The position numbers and the translations under genes are program-made. From CAYNST01 sp964399955 (GTDB lineage Bacteria > Pseudomonadota > Gammaproteobacteria > Pseudomonadales > Cellvibrionaceae): DNA of 21,171 nucleotides. Location of the stretch: assembly GCA_964399955.1 (NCBI GenBank), contig CAYNST010000055.1, positions 1 to 21,171 on the forward strand. Reading direction: 5' to 3'. The notes beneath the pieces were generated by a model, which saw only the letters and a program-made list of their open reading frames with translations, was not told the origin of the DNA and searched no databases. Positions 1 to 8,133 of this stretch are shown one piece after another. How positions within the stretch are numbered: position 1 is the stretch's first letter; each line of letters begins with the position of its first letter.

Positions 1-45
1 ATCAGTGAACTGGTTGGCCTGCAGAAGGCCGCTTTGGCGGAGTAA
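1..45 (+). CDS. 3' end of an unidentified protein (partial)
   Basis: An open frame enters from the left edge and ends at a TAA at 43-45. The visible tail is 14 residues, ISELVGLQKAALAE. That is too short to assign a family, and the frame could be chance, although the Ala/Leu-rich helical tail is compatible with a real C-terminus. No T-rich terminator follows. Confidence 0.35.
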   Translation: MSELVGLQKAALAE

Positions 46-185
46 AAACGGCTAGCTGCGGCGTTGAATATTTTTGACGTCGCAAGGGTGCAACTAATAC
101 CGGCAAGAGAGTCTAAAGGCGGCAGGACTCACGCCTGCGGTGGCTCGAAAGCAGCGGTTGTACATGAAAATAACGGGGGGGGAAT

Positions 186-262
186 TGGCGCACCCGGAGA
201 GATTCGAACTCCCGACCAAGTGGTTCGAAGCCACCTACTCTATCCAGCTGAGCTACGGGTGC
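186..262 (-). tRNA. tRNA-Arg (anticodon UCG)
   Basis: The minus strand folds into a complete 77-nt cloverleaf. The acceptor stem is GCACCCG/CGGGTGC with discriminator G and an encoded CCA (complement of 186-188). The D arm contains AGCTGGATA, and the T loop is TTCGAAT on a GGGAG/CTCTC stem. The anticodon loop CTTCGAA (complement of 224-230) has anticodon TCG at 228-226, which reads CGA and, by wobble, other CGN codons. The anticodon stem GGTGG/CCACT includes one G-U pair. A run of eight G (175-182, plus strand) lies just downstream of the gene. Open frames across this region are tRNA shadows. Confidence 0.96.
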
Positions 263-276
263 GCAGTAACGGTCAG

Positions 277-304
277 GTTAAAAAAAGCGGTGCTGCCAAT
301 GCAA
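277..304 (-). promoter_or_regulatory. Possible weak promoter of tRNA-Arg
   Basis: On the minus strand TTGCAT (304-299) and TTTAAC (282-277) are 16 nt apart. They are followed by a C/G-containing stretch before the tRNA 5' end at 262. Both boxes match the sigma70 consensus only partly, so this is a tentative call based on position. Confidence 0.25.
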
Positions 305-431
305 GGTTCGCGGCACCACCCGACCGAGGTTGCAAATAATAACAGGTGCGAAGAAATAGGCAAGCTCTGGAGAACAAATGCGCTCAGGCATGCAAAGGCA
401 AAGCTTTCAGGGCCTGTTCAGTTAGCTGGGG

Positions 432-437
432 TATAAT
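432..437 (+). promoter_or_regulatory. Sigma70 -10 box of the cytochrome c gene
   Basis: A perfect TATAAT hexamer lies 47 nt upstream of the cytochrome start codon. No good TTGACA-like -35 box is visible 16-18 nt further upstream, so the promoter may need an activator. The predicted transcript would have a leader of about 40 nt containing the GGAG ribosome binding site at 474-477. Confidence 0.55.
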
Positions 438-484
438 GCCCCGCCAATTCTCAATTTTCTCTTCAACTTAACGGGAGTTCATCT

Positions 485-907
485 GTGAAATTTTTGCAAA
501 CCACTCTTAAAACTCTGGCCGCAGCCGCCTTACTGGGTGCCATGGCTGCCGGTGTCAATGCGGCAACGTCCATCGAAGAGCGGCTGAAGCCGGTCGGCGA
601 TATCTGCATGGCCGGCGAACCCTGCGCCAGCGCAACGCTGGCTGCCGCAGGTGCCGGAGAGCCGCGCGGCGGTGAGCAGGTCTACAACAGTGGCTGCGCC
701 GCATGCCACACCAGCGGGGCCGCCGGTGCACCCAAGATTGGTGACAACGCCGCCTGGACCCAGCGCATGGAAAAGGGCCGGGAAACCCTATATGAACATG
801 CCTACAGCGGCTTCAACGCCATGCCGGCCAAAGGCCTGTGCGCGGACTGCACCCGCGAGGAAGTCGACGCTTCAGTTGATTTCATGCTGAGCGAATCCGG
901 CATCTAA
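485..907 (+). CDS. c5-type cytochrome c (secreted monoheme)
   Basis: This is a 140-residue periplasmic monoheme cytochrome c of the c5 family, a likely electron carrier. The GTG start sits 7 nt after GGAG (474-477). Residues 1-26 are a Sec signal peptide ending VNA. The heme site is CAACH (71-75), Met113 in NAMPAKG is the likely sixth heme ligand, and Cys119/Cys122 (CADC) match the extra cysteine pair typical of cytochrome c5. A second close pair, Cys41 and Cys47, lies before the heme motif in the N-terminal extension. The gene has its own -10 box and terminator and is apparently monocistronic. The exact redox partner cannot be seen here. Confidence 0.93.
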   Translation: MKFLQTTLKTLAAAALLGAMAAGVNAATSIEERLKPVGDICMAGEPCASATLAAAGAGEPRGGEQVYNSGCAACHTSGAAGAPKIGDNAAWTQRMEKGRETLYEHAYSGFNAMPAKGLCADCTREEVDASVDFMLSESGI

Positions 908-929
908 AGCGCCGAAGCAAGCCATTCCG

Positions 930-956
930 AAGGCCGCCCTTGTGCGGCCTTTTTTG
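930..956 (+). terminator. Rho-independent terminator after the cytochrome c gene
   Basis: An 8-bp perfect stem (AAGGCCGC 930-937, GCGGCCTT 944-951) with a 6-nt loop runs into six T (950-955), 22 nt after the cytochrome stop codon. This is a classic intrinsic terminator. It also makes it very unlikely that hemH starts at the in-frame TTG at 940, inside the hairpin. Confidence 0.88.
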
Positions 957-1064
957 TGTCCGGCCTTCCCCTGCCGGCCGCCCTCCCCGTGCAGCCGGCT
1001 GCCCCATTGACCTTCGCAATCTGGCCATCAAAGAGAATCGCGCACGGCGCGGCAGCCTTTTGGT

Positions 1065-1070
1065 TAGAAT
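1065..1070 (+). promoter_or_regulatory. Possible -10 box for hemH
   Basis: TAGAAT matches TATAAT at five of six positions and lies 28 nt before the GTG proposed as the hemH start. No clear -35 box is present 17 nt upstream. If functional, transcription would begin after the ATG at 1069, which supports translation from 1099. Confidence 0.3.
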
Positions 1071-1098
1071 GGCGGAAATAACTGGCAAGGGGCAGACC

Positions 1099-2163
1099 GT
1101 GCAGCAATTTCGGGGACAGGACAAATCCGTACATCAAAGGTACAGTCGGCGCACCGGGATATTATTGACCAATCTGGGCACGCCGCAGGCGCCAACCAAA
1201 GAAGCATTGAAACCCTACCTGGCGGAGTTTCTGTCGGACATGCGGGTGATTGAACTGCCGCGCTGGAAATGGTGGCCCATCTTGAACGGCATCATCCTGC
1301 GCACACGACCGGCCAAATCGGCGGAGCTGTACCGCTCCGTGTGGACTGAGGACGGCTCCCCGCTGATGAAGATCAGCTTACAACAGCGTGACGGCCTGCA
1401 GGCGAAGTTGGCGGCCCAGGGTATTGAGAAACCGGTGGTCAAGCTGGCGATGCGCTACGGCCAGCCGGCCATTGGCGAGGTGCTGAAGGAGTTTCAGGAC
1501 GAAGGCATCAACCGCATTGTGGTTTTGCCCCTGTACCCGCAGTACTCCGCCTCTACCACCGGCTCAACCTTTGACGCAGTGAGCAAAGAACTGACCGGCT
1601 GGCGCTGGTTGCCGGAGCTGCACTTTCTGAGCGACTATTACGATCACCCGCTCTACATTGAAGCACTGGTCAACAGCATCCGCGAACAGTTTGCCACCCA
1701 GGGCGTGCCCGACAAACTGGTGCTCTCCTACCACGGCATGCCGCAGCGCTATTTTGACAACGGTGACCCCTACTATTGCTTCTGCCAGAAAACCTCACGC
1801 CTGGTGGCCGAGCAACTGGGCTTGGCAAAGGAATCCTACATCACCTCGTTTCAGTCGCTGTTCGGCCGTGAAGAGTGGCTCAAGCCCTACACCAGCGCCA
1901 CCCTCACCGAGCTCGCTCAGCAGGGAGTGGCCAAAGTGGCGGTGGTGTGCCCGGGTTTCAGCGCCGATTGTCTGGAAACCATTGAAGAAATCGCGGTGGA
2001 AAACAAACAGGTATTTCTGGAGGCCGGTGGCAAAGACTACTATTACATTCCGGCGCTGAATGACCGCGATGATCATCTGCAATTGATGTGGGAGCTGGTG
2101 CGCGTTTATCTGCAGCAGCCGCAAGCCACTGCCGCCATAAAAGCTCCCCAACTGGCCCCTTGA
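1099..2163 (+). CDS. hemH: Ferrochelatase
   Basis: HemH inserts Fe2+ into protoporphyrin IX, the last step of protoheme synthesis, at or near the inner membrane. The frame shows the family landmarks: GILLTNLGTP at residues 20-29, the catalytic His212 in LSYHGMPQRY, GDPYYCFCQ, FQSLFGREEW, and Glu293 in PGFSADCLETIEEI. The GTG at 1099 was chosen because AAGGGG (1087-1092) lies 6 nt upstream, giving 354 residues. The frame is open back to 940, and an ATG at 1069 (364 residues) lacks a ribosome binding site. The stop codon directly abuts that of the convergent downstream gene. Heme made here would feed the heme O/A pathway encoded at 15585-17545. Confidence 0.95.
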   Translation: MQQFRGQDKSVHQRYSRRTGILLTNLGTPQAPTKEALKPYLAEFLSDMRVIELPRWKWWPILNGIILRTRPAKSAELYRSVWTEDGSPLMKISLQQRDGLQAKLAAQGIEKPVVKLAMRYGQPAIGEVLKEFQDEGINRIVVLPLYPQYSASTTGSTFDAVSKELTGWRWLPELHFLSDYYDHPLYIEALVNSIREQFATQGVPDKLVLSYHGMPQRYFDNGDPYYCFCQKTSRLVAEQLGLAKESYITSFQSLFGREEWLKPYTSATLTELAQQGVAKVAVVCPGFSADCLETIEEIAVENKQVFLEAGGKDYYYIPALNDRDDHLQLMWELVRVYLQQPQATAAIKAPQLAP

Positions 2164-5100
2164 CTAGCTGCCCAGTCGTTCTGCAGCCAGTGTGCGGGCG
2201 CCGGCATAATCGGTTTTGCCCGACCCCAGCTTGGGCAGCAGATCCAGTTGCAGCCAAATGCTTGGGATGGCCAACGGCGGCAGGCCCTGTTGCTGCAAGC
2301 CCCGCTGCAGGGCCTCTTCATCCACGGCAAAGTCACAGAGCACCACCAGTTTTTCACCCTTTTGAGGGTCTGCGAGGGCGGTAACCACGGCTTCGCACTC
2401 CGGCTTGTCGAGCAGCCGGGCAATGGCGGCCTCTACCGCAGCCAGACTGATCATTTCTCCGGCGATCTTGGCGAAGCGCGAGTAGCGGTCAACAATGAAC
2501 AGAAAGCCGTCGGCATCTATATAGCCTTTGTCGCCGGTCACATACCAGCGCGCGCCATTGATAGTTTTGATGACCTGATCGGTTTTACCTGCGTTGTTCA
2601 AGTAACCCTGCATCACCTGTACACCGCCGATGAGTATCATACCGGCCTCGCCGGTTGGCAGCTCGGCCAGGGTGTCCGGGTCCACAATGGCGCAGCTGGT
2701 TCCGGGCAGAGGCATGCCCACGGAGCCCAGCTTGTGGCCGCGCTGCACCTGAAAGGTTTGCGGCTCCAGTTTGTCTGGCAGGTTCACGCTGACCACCGGG
2801 GTGGTTTCGGTGGCGCCGTAGCCTTCCAGCAGTGTTTTATTGAATTTCTGCTGGAAGGCGTGGCTCACCTCCTCGCTGAGTTTTTCCGCTCCGGTCACAA
2901 CAATTCGCAAGCTCTCCAACATAAGCGGGTGAACTTTCGGATTGCGACAATACAGCCTCAGAAATGTGGATGTGCCGCACATGATGGTGGCGCGATAGCG
3001 CGTTATGGCCTTGGCACAGCCGAGCGCGTCAGTGGGGTCCGCGTGGCAGATCATCGGGCAACCTTCCAGCAAGGGCAAAAACTGGTTGACGGTAAGCCCA
3101 AAGGCGTGAAAAAGCGGCAGGTTGGCCATTACGGCGTCGTCGTCTTCCATGTTCAGCACATCGGCAATCTGTTTGACGTTGGCGACGATATTGCGGTGAG
3201 AAAGTTGCACACCTTTTGGGGCGCCCTCACTGCCACTGGAAAACAGAATGGCCGCTGTTGCCTGGCCGTCGGTCCCGGCGCACCAGAGTTTCGCCAACCA
3301 GGCGCCCGGTAGCCAGCGCGCCAGCACAAAGGTCAGCAGCCGTTCAAACCGGCCCAAAGACTGGGTTACAGCTTCCATATCCTGTCTGTTTACTTGCTCA
3401 AACAATTGGTCCAGGCAAACGCCCCTGCGCTGCAAACGCTGCAGAAACCGATGGGAGGTGTAGACAGTGTCGATGCGCCCTTCCAGCACAGCGCTCTGCA
3501 GCGCTTGCAGACCTGCGGTGTAGTTGAGGTTGACCACGGTTTTGCCGGCCATCAACACCGCCATATTGATCAGGGCGCCGGCCGCGCTGGTGGGCAGCAG
3601 CACGCCAATGTTGGCCGCGTGTGTTTGGCTGCGCACGCGGCGGGCAAGCATGGCGGAGGCGGCCAGAGCTTGGCCACCGCTCAGCTCCTGGCCCATTACC
3701 GCGTCAACAATCACCGTGCGCCCGGCGTTGCGCCGCGCGCTTCTGACCCAGAGCTGGTCCGCCGTGGGCAGGTCTTCGGCGTAAACCTGCCAGGAGCGGA
3801 TGCTCAAATCGAATACCCGGCGCTTGAGCAGATCGGCAGGGGTAGTGCGCGGCAAAGGAGGCCCAAAGGCTATGATCACATCGCGCCGCAGCACTGAGCG
3901 GGTCGCGGCCTTCATGCGCGAAGACGAGCGGGAAAACTGACTGCCCCACAGCCCCCGCAGGTAGAAAGGCAGTATAAGGACCTCGTCGCCCACCGCAGCA
4001 CAGGCGCGTTCGTAGCCCCTGCGAAACTCTCCCAGATGACCGCTGCGGCTGATACTGCCCTCCGGGAACAGGCACACGACCTCACCTTGGTTCAGGCATT
4101 CGGCCACCTGTTGCAGTGCCCGGCGGCTGCGAGGTCCGGTATCAATGGGAATGGTGCCAAACAGGTCAAAGAACCACTTCAAGTACCACTTCTGATAGAT
4201 GCTGCGCGTCATCACAAAACGGATCGGGCGCGGGCTGGCAATTTGCACTATGGCCCAGTCTATCCAGCTGATGTGATTGCCCAGCATCAGCACCCCCCCT
4301 TCCGGCGGAATGTTTTTCATCCCCTGTACATCCACCCGATACCGACGCGATAAAATAAAGCTAAGAACAAAACGCGTTAAACTTTGCGGCAACTGATAGA
4401 CCACATAACAGCAGCCAATCAATGCCACCACCGCAATGATCTGCAACAGCGTTTTACTGGTCCAGCCATAGTAGGCAAAGCACGCGGTAAGGATCAGAAA
4501 GGCCAGCATGGCCACATTCTGCACCCAGTTGTTGGCCGCCAAGGTGCGGCCCAGCTCCGGCTCGCGGGCGTTGTACTGGATAAGTGCATTGAGCGGCACA
4601 ACAAACAAGCCGCCACAAAAACCAATAAAGAGGAAGTCCAAGGCAAAGGCCTTGGCGGAACCCAAGCCCGGCAGTACCAGTAGACCTACCGCAATACCTA
4701 TGGCGCCCAGGGGCAGCAATCCGGTCTCGATGTAGTTGCGGGAATAGCGCCCGGCCACCATCGAACCCAATGCAATGCCCACACCCGTGCAGGCGAGGAT
4801 CCCCTGAACCAGTATGGTGTTGCCGCTGGCGGAGATTTCTTTGAAAAACGCCGGGAAAGCCGCCAACATGACTTGCCCTACCGCCCAGAACACCGCCAGG
4901 CCCATTACCGCCAGGCGAATGGCTCGGCTTTGCACCAGGGGGACAAGGTCTTGCTTGAACAATTGCCCGCGGGCAAAAGCCCCCAGGGAAAAGCTGCGCG
5001 AACTGGCCGCTGCATGATCTGCCGGCAGTGTGTAGGTCAGCCACAATTGCACCAGGCTGCACAGCACCAGAACCAGGCCTACGGGTGCTATGGCTTTGAG

Positions 5101-5634
5101 TATTTCAGCTTCGGTGGTGGTGCGGTCGGCCAGGGCATAGCCCAGCTCAAACAGCACGGAGAAGCCAAATATGCCGGCCAGTATGGCAATGATCGAAAGA
5201 GCAGAGACCACGCCGTTGCCCTCCCCCAGGCGCTCCTTGCCGAACAGAAATTTAATGTAACCAAACTTGGCCGGCGAGTAGACCGTTGACTGGGCAGCCA
5301 AAAGAAAAGTCATGGCAAACGCGGCCTGAAACCAACCCAGATAGTAGAACACGGTAATTAAACTGGTAAGCAACACGGCTCCCCAGGCGCAGAAGCGCAT
5401 GACCCCGGTTTTGGCAAAACGGTCTGACAAGAAGCCTGCGGGACTTAGCAGCAGGATGAACGGCAGGAGAATAAGCCCGTTTACCAGGGCCGTGAGTATG
5501 ACCTGCGCGGAGCCGTCGTAAAGCTTGTACACCGTGTTCTGCACCACTATCTTGTGGCCCAGATCAACAAACGCATTGAGAAAAACAGCAACAAAAAACG
5601 CTGTGGCGCCGGTTACTTTGTGCAGCGGAGTCAT
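2164..5634 (-). CDS. aas: LplT-like MFS / PlsC acyltransferase / acyl-ACP synthetase fusion
   Basis: This single 1156-residue protein matches E. coli LplT plus Aas in order. Residues 1-415 are a multi-pass MFS domain resembling the lysophospholipid flippase LplT. Residues 430-615 are a PlsC domain with the catalytic HisX4Asp (His454-Asp459) and FPEG (523-526). Residues 640-1156 are an AMP-binding ligase with the phosphate loop SSGSEGAPKG (799-808), YGATE (939-943), TGD (1033-1035) and the C-terminal catalytic Lys1140 (GSGK). The expected role is to import lyso-phosphatidylethanolamine and re-acylate it with acyl-ACP at the inner membrane. GGAAG lies 6 nt before the ATG. Proteins with this three-part architecture are known. 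All catalytic motifs appear intact. Confidence 0.93.
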   Translation of the reverse strand: MTPLHKVTGATAFFVAVFLNAFVDLGHKIVVQNTVYKLYDGSAQVILTALVNGLILLPFILLLSPAGFLSDRFAKTGVMRFCAWGAVLLTSLITVFYYLGWFQAAFAMTFLLAAQSTVYSPAKFGYIKFLFGKERLGEGNGVVSALSIIAILAGIFGFSVLFELGYALADRTTTEAEILKAIAPVGLVLVLCSLVQLWLTYTLPADHAAASSRSFSLGAFARGQLFKQDLVPLVQSRAIRLAVMGLAVFWAVGQVMLAAFPAFFKEISASGNTILVQGILACTGVGIALGSMVAGRYSRNYIETGLLPLGAIGIAVGLLVLPGLGSAKAFALDFLFIGFCGGLFVVPLNALIQYNAREPELGRTLAANNWVQNVAMLAFLILTACFAYYGWTSKTLLQIIAVVALIGCCYVVYQLPQSLTRFVLSFILSRRYRVDVQGMKNIPPEGGVLMLGNHISWIDWAIVQIASPRPIRFVMTRSIYQKWYLKWFFDLFGTIPIDTGPRSRRALQQVAECLNQGEVVCLFPEGSISRSGHLGEFRRGYERACAAVGDEVLILPFYLRGLWGSQFSRSSSRMKAATRSVLRRDVIIAFGPPLPRTTPADLLKRRVFDLSIRSWQVYAEDLPTADQLWVRSARRNAGRTVIVDAVMGQELSGGQALAASAMLARRVRSQTHAANIGVLLPTSAAGALINMAVLMAGKTVVNLNYTAGLQALQSAVLEGRIDTVYTSHRFLQRLQRRGVCLDQLFEQVNRQDMEAVTQSLGRFERLLTFVLARWLPGAWLAKLWCAGTDGQATAAILFSSGSEGAPKGVQLSHRNIVANVKQIADVLNMEDDDAVMANLPLFHAFGLTVNQFLPLLEGCPMICHADPTDALGCAKAITRYRATIMCGTSTFLRLYCRNPKVHPLMLESLRIVVTGAEKLSEEVSHAFQQKFNKTLLEGYGATETTPVVSVNLPDKLEPQTFQVQRGHKLGSVGMPLPGTSCAIVDPDTLAELPTGEAGMILIGGVQVMQGYLNNAGKTDQVIKTINGARWYVTGDKGYIDADGFLFIVDRYSRFAKIAGEMISLAAVEAAIARLLDKPECEAVVTALADPQKGEKLVVLCDFAVDEEALQRGLQQQGLPPLAIPSIWLQLDLLPKLGSGKTDYAGARTLAAERLGS

Positions 5635-6260
5635 GATCAGCTTCCTTGAAGACGCCGGTGGAATAGCAGTGAACCGCCCAGGCCGTTCGCGGGTGGGCTT
5701 GATCTATTGTCCGTCAAACGCGCGGGCCTTTGCCAGCGGCAAAACCCCAGCCTGCCAGGGTAGCCTTGAGCGCCATGCACCCAAAGCGGGGCACCGGAGT
5801 GGGCGCGGCACCAAAGCGAGCCGTTTTCGGAGCCTTTGGCTTTGCGGCGCCTCGGTGCGTTAGTGGAACGCGCGTTGCTTACCGAAGCATGCGCGTGCAC
5901 CGGCTGAAAGATTCGGGGTGGCCATTTGCTTTTCGCCCGATGGGCAATTAGTCTTTGTTCTTATTTGTGCGGTTGCAGCCTTGCGGCAGTCGCAGAGCTT
6001 ACGTTTGTGAATTTAAGTTCGTTCCGCGCTATCATGCGTATAACCGCGGTCGGTTTTGCGTTTTCTGCAGTAGCAAACCAATCCGGGGATGTTTCGCAGG
6101 AAGAGTCTACAAGGTTTTTGCCGCAGTATGGGGCGAGCAGGGTAGTGAAAACACGCAGTATGGGCAACGCAAGCCAATGTCTCATTACCCTGCCAGGCGC
6201 ATTGACCTACACAGGCCAAAGGATGGCTTAGTTCAACACGTTATTGTGTAATATTATCTT
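5635..6260. other. Long intergenic region without a convincing gene
   Basis: Apart from the ribosome binding site of the 2164-5634 gene (5641-5646), no supported gene is seen. Open frames on both strands are short, lack ribosome binding sites and have no recognisable motifs. The left part (about 5690-5900) is GC-rich and contains the palindrome AACGCGCGTT (5867-5876). The right part is more AT-rich and has an 11-bp direct repeat, CGCAGTATGGG, at 6122-6132 and 6154-6164. AT-rich -10-like hexamers (TAATAT 6249-6254, TATTAT 6252-6257) precede the next gene but lack a matching -35 box. It could hold a divergent promoter region, an unrecognised small RNA or a decayed repeat. Confidence 0.5.
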
Positions 6261-6272
6261 GGGGTGAGCACA

Positions 6273-6575
6273 ATGAGTCTCGATAAAAAATATCTTAAAT
6301 CCAAACCCGTCTGCAAAGTGAAGTTCACAGCACCGCCAGAGCTGGTGAAATCGGCCAAAAAAATCTACCTGGCGGGCGAGTTCAACGAGTGGGATTTCAC
6401 GGCAAACCAACTAAAAAAACAGAAAAATGGCACCTTTGCTACCACCCTGGAACTGGCTGCAGGACAGGAATACCAGTACCGCTTCGTACTGGATGGCGAA
6501 CGCTGGGAAACGGATCACGACGCCGACAAGTGCGTGCACGTAGGCCACGCCGAGAACTCGGTCGTCGTCGTCTGA
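6273..6575 (+). CDS. Stand-alone CBM48/AMPK-type glycogen-binding domain protein
   Basis: This 100-residue protein consists almost entirely of an early-set carbohydrate-binding domain (CBM48/AMPK beta glycogen-binding type). The diagnostic stretch is VYLAG-like KIYLAGEFNEWDF, followed by a loop, YQYRFVLDGERWETD and a short C-terminal strand. There is no signal peptide, so it is probably cytoplasmic. The ATG at 6273 is preceded by GGGGTGAG (6261-6268) at good spacing; the in-frame GTG at 6264 would lie inside that site. No catalytic domain is attached and no glycogen gene is nearby, so it may bind glycogen or act as a regulatory subunit. The function is inferred from the fold only. Confidence 0.82.
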   Translation: MSLDKKYLKSKPVCKVKFTAPPELVKSAKKIYLAGEFNEWDFTANQLKKQKNGTFATTLELAAGQEYQYRFVLDGERWETDHDADKCVHVGHAENSVVVV

Positions 6576-6577
6576 TA

Positions 6578-6601
6578 AAGCGGGCGGCCTAACCGCCCTT
6601 T
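6578..6601. terminator. Hairpin between convergent genes, likely bidirectional terminator
   Basis: GGGCGG (6582-6587) pairs with CCGCCC (6593-6598) around a 5-nt loop. A-rich and T-rich arms (AAAG and CTTTC) flank the stem and extend it with a one-base bulge. It lies between the stop of the carbohydrate-binding protein and the stop of argH on the other strand. The T tract is short in both directions, so efficiency is uncertain. Confidence 0.6.
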
Positions 6602-6610
6602 CAATTCGGT

Positions 6611-8008
6611 TTATCGACCGGCCAATTCCGCTTTGGCAAGATCTATGGTCTTGCGAACTTGCGCGGGCGCCGTTCCGCCAAAATGATCGCGAGCAGCCAC
6701 CGACCCCTCAAGCGTCAGCACATCGAACACTTCCTGCTCAATGCTGCCACTAAATTGCTGCAGCTCTTCCAGGCTCATCTCCGCCAGGTCTTTACCGCTG
6801 GATACGCCGTAAGCGACCGCCTTGCCGACAATTTCATGCGCGTCACGAAAGGCGATACCCTTGCGCACCAGATAATCTGCCAGGTCTGTGGCGGTGGCAA
6901 AACCGCGCTTGGCGGCACTGCGCATGGATGGTTTGTTGGCTTTGATTGCCGGGATCATATCTGCAAACGCACGCAGGCAATCTTTAACCGTGTCCACGGT
7001 GTCAAAGAGGGGCTCTTTGTCCTCCTGGTTGTCCTTGTTGTAGGCCAGAGGCTGAGATTTCATCAGCGTGAGCAACGCAATCAAATGCCCGGTGACGCGC
7101 CCGCTTTTGCCGCGCACCAGCTCTGGGACGTCCGGGTTCTTCTTCTGCGGCATGATTGAAGAGCCGGTGCAGAAGCGGTCGGGCAAGTCTATGAAGTTGA
7201 ACTGCGCCGAGGTCCACAGAATCAGCTCCTCACTGATGCGTGACATGTGCGAAAGCAAAATAGCGGCAAAGCTGCAAAATTCAATGGCAAAATCCCGGTC
7301 GCTGACGGAATCCAGAGAGTTGCGCGTAGGGTGGTCAAAACCCAGCAACTGGCTGGTTTGCTGGCGATCAATCGGATAAGTGGTGCCGGCCAGAGCCGCT
7401 GCACCCAAGGGGCTTTGATTCATTCTCCGCCGGCACCCCAGCAGGCGACCATAATCGCGACTGAGCATTTCGTACCAGGCCATCAGGTGGTGCCCGAAAG
7501 TAACCGGTTGTGCCGTCTGCAGGTGGGTAAAACCCGGCATGATGGTGTCCACTTCCTGCTCGGCCAACTGCAGTATGCCTACTTGCAGACGGGTAAGCTC
7601 CTCGGCGATCAGGTCCATTTCGTCGCGCAGGTAGAGGCGAATATCCGTCGCCACCTGATCGTTGCGACTGCGCCCGGTGTGCAGCTTCTTGCCAATGTGG
7701 CCTATCCGCTGGGTCAGCGCAGACTCGATGTTCATATGCACATCCTCAAGCGCCACCGACCACTCGAAACGGCCCGCTTCGATATCCGCCTGTATGGCTT
7801 GCAGCCCCTGCACTATGGCGTCTTTCTCGGCCTCGCTGAGAATACCCGTGCTGGCAAGCATGGTGGCGTGGGCAATGGACCCGGCAATATCGTGCCGGTA
7901 CAGGCGCTTGTCGAACTGCACCGACGCGGTAAAACGCTGCACAAAAGCGTCGGTTGCTTCGTTGAATCGGCCTCCCCAAAGGGTGCTGGTTGGCTCTTTG
8001 TCGCTCAT
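6611..8008 (-). CDS. argH: Argininosuccinate lyase
   Basis: ArgH splits argininosuccinate into arginine and fumarate, the last step of arginine synthesis, in the cytoplasm as a homotetramer. The 465-residue product has the normal family length. It shows the conserved regions HTGRSRNDQ (110-118), GFTHLQTAQP (159-168) and the fumarase/aspartase-superfamily signature GSSIMPQKKNP (282-292), whose first serines form the catalytic loop. The ATG at 8008 follows GGAG at 6-nt spacing; the frame is open upstream to 8176 but those residues are not conserved. It is divergent from algZ, the arrangement known in Pseudomonas. Confidence 0.96.
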   Translation of the reverse strand: MSDKEPTSTLWGGRFNEATDAFVQRFTASVQFDKRLYRHDIAGSIAHATMLASTGILSEAEKDAIVQGLQAIQADIEAGRFEWSVALEDVHMNIESALTQRIGHIGKKLHTGRSRNDQVATDIRLYLRDEMDLIAEELTRLQVGILQLAEQEVDTIMPGFTHLQTAQPVTFGHHLMAWYEMLSRDYGRLLGCRRRMNQSPLGAAALAGTTYPIDRQQTSQLLGFDHPTRNSLDSVSDRDFAIEFCSFAAILLSHMSRISEELILWTSAQFNFIDLPDRFCTGSSIMPQKKNPDVPELVRGKSGRVTGHLIALLTLMKSQPLAYNKDNQEDKEPLFDTVDTVKDCLRAFADMIPAIKANKPSMRSAAKRGFATATDLADYLVRKGIAFRDAHEIVGKAVAYGVSSGKDLAEMSLEELQQFSGSIEQEVFDVLTLEGSVAARDHFGGTAPAQVRKTIDLAKAELAGR

Positions 8009-8133
8009 GGCGGCTCCTACAGTCGGTTTTGATGACGGGGTTAGGGGCGGCATGACGCACCCGCGCCCTCCTCGGCGATTAAAATGCGCTAGTCTAGAGC
8101 TATTGCCGGTAAAATGAAAAAAATTCAGTTTTC

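Noticed and set aside
58..83. Hairpin after the partial left-edge gene as a terminator
   Set aside because: The 7-bp stem contains a G-U pair and an 11-nt loop, and no T run follows.
280..310. Minus-strand T7 run with GGTGC/GCACC as a terminator upstream of the tRNA
   Set aside because: The stem is only 5 bp with a long loop, and no gene is known to run leftwards into it.
64..436. Open frames of 91 and 98 residues across the tRNA region
   Set aside because: They read through the antisense of tRNA-Arg. The peptide stretch they encode there is the usual translation of a tRNA complement.
940..1098. N-terminal extension of the hemH frame (TTG 940 or ATG 1069)
   Set aside because: The TTG lies inside the terminator hairpin of the previous gene. 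The ATG lacks a ribosome binding site, overlaps a TAGAAT -10-like box, and adds residues not found in ferrochelatases.
2248..3312. 354-residue plus-strand frame inside the acyltransferase fusion
   Set aside because: It is antisense to conserved ligase motifs and has no family resemblance; it is a GC-rich codon shadow.
5637..5900. 87-residue minus-strand frame upstream of the fusion gene
   Set aside because: It has no ribosome binding site, its Arg/Gly/Ser-rich composition is typical of translated GC-rich spacer, and no motif is recognised.
5926..6231. 101-residue plus-strand frame before the glycogen-binding protein
   Set aside because: No ribosome binding site or conserved feature is seen, and the overlapping frames look equally random.
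7247..8032. 261-residue plus-strand frame opposite argH
   Set aside because: It is antisense to the conserved argH core and is explained by codon bias.
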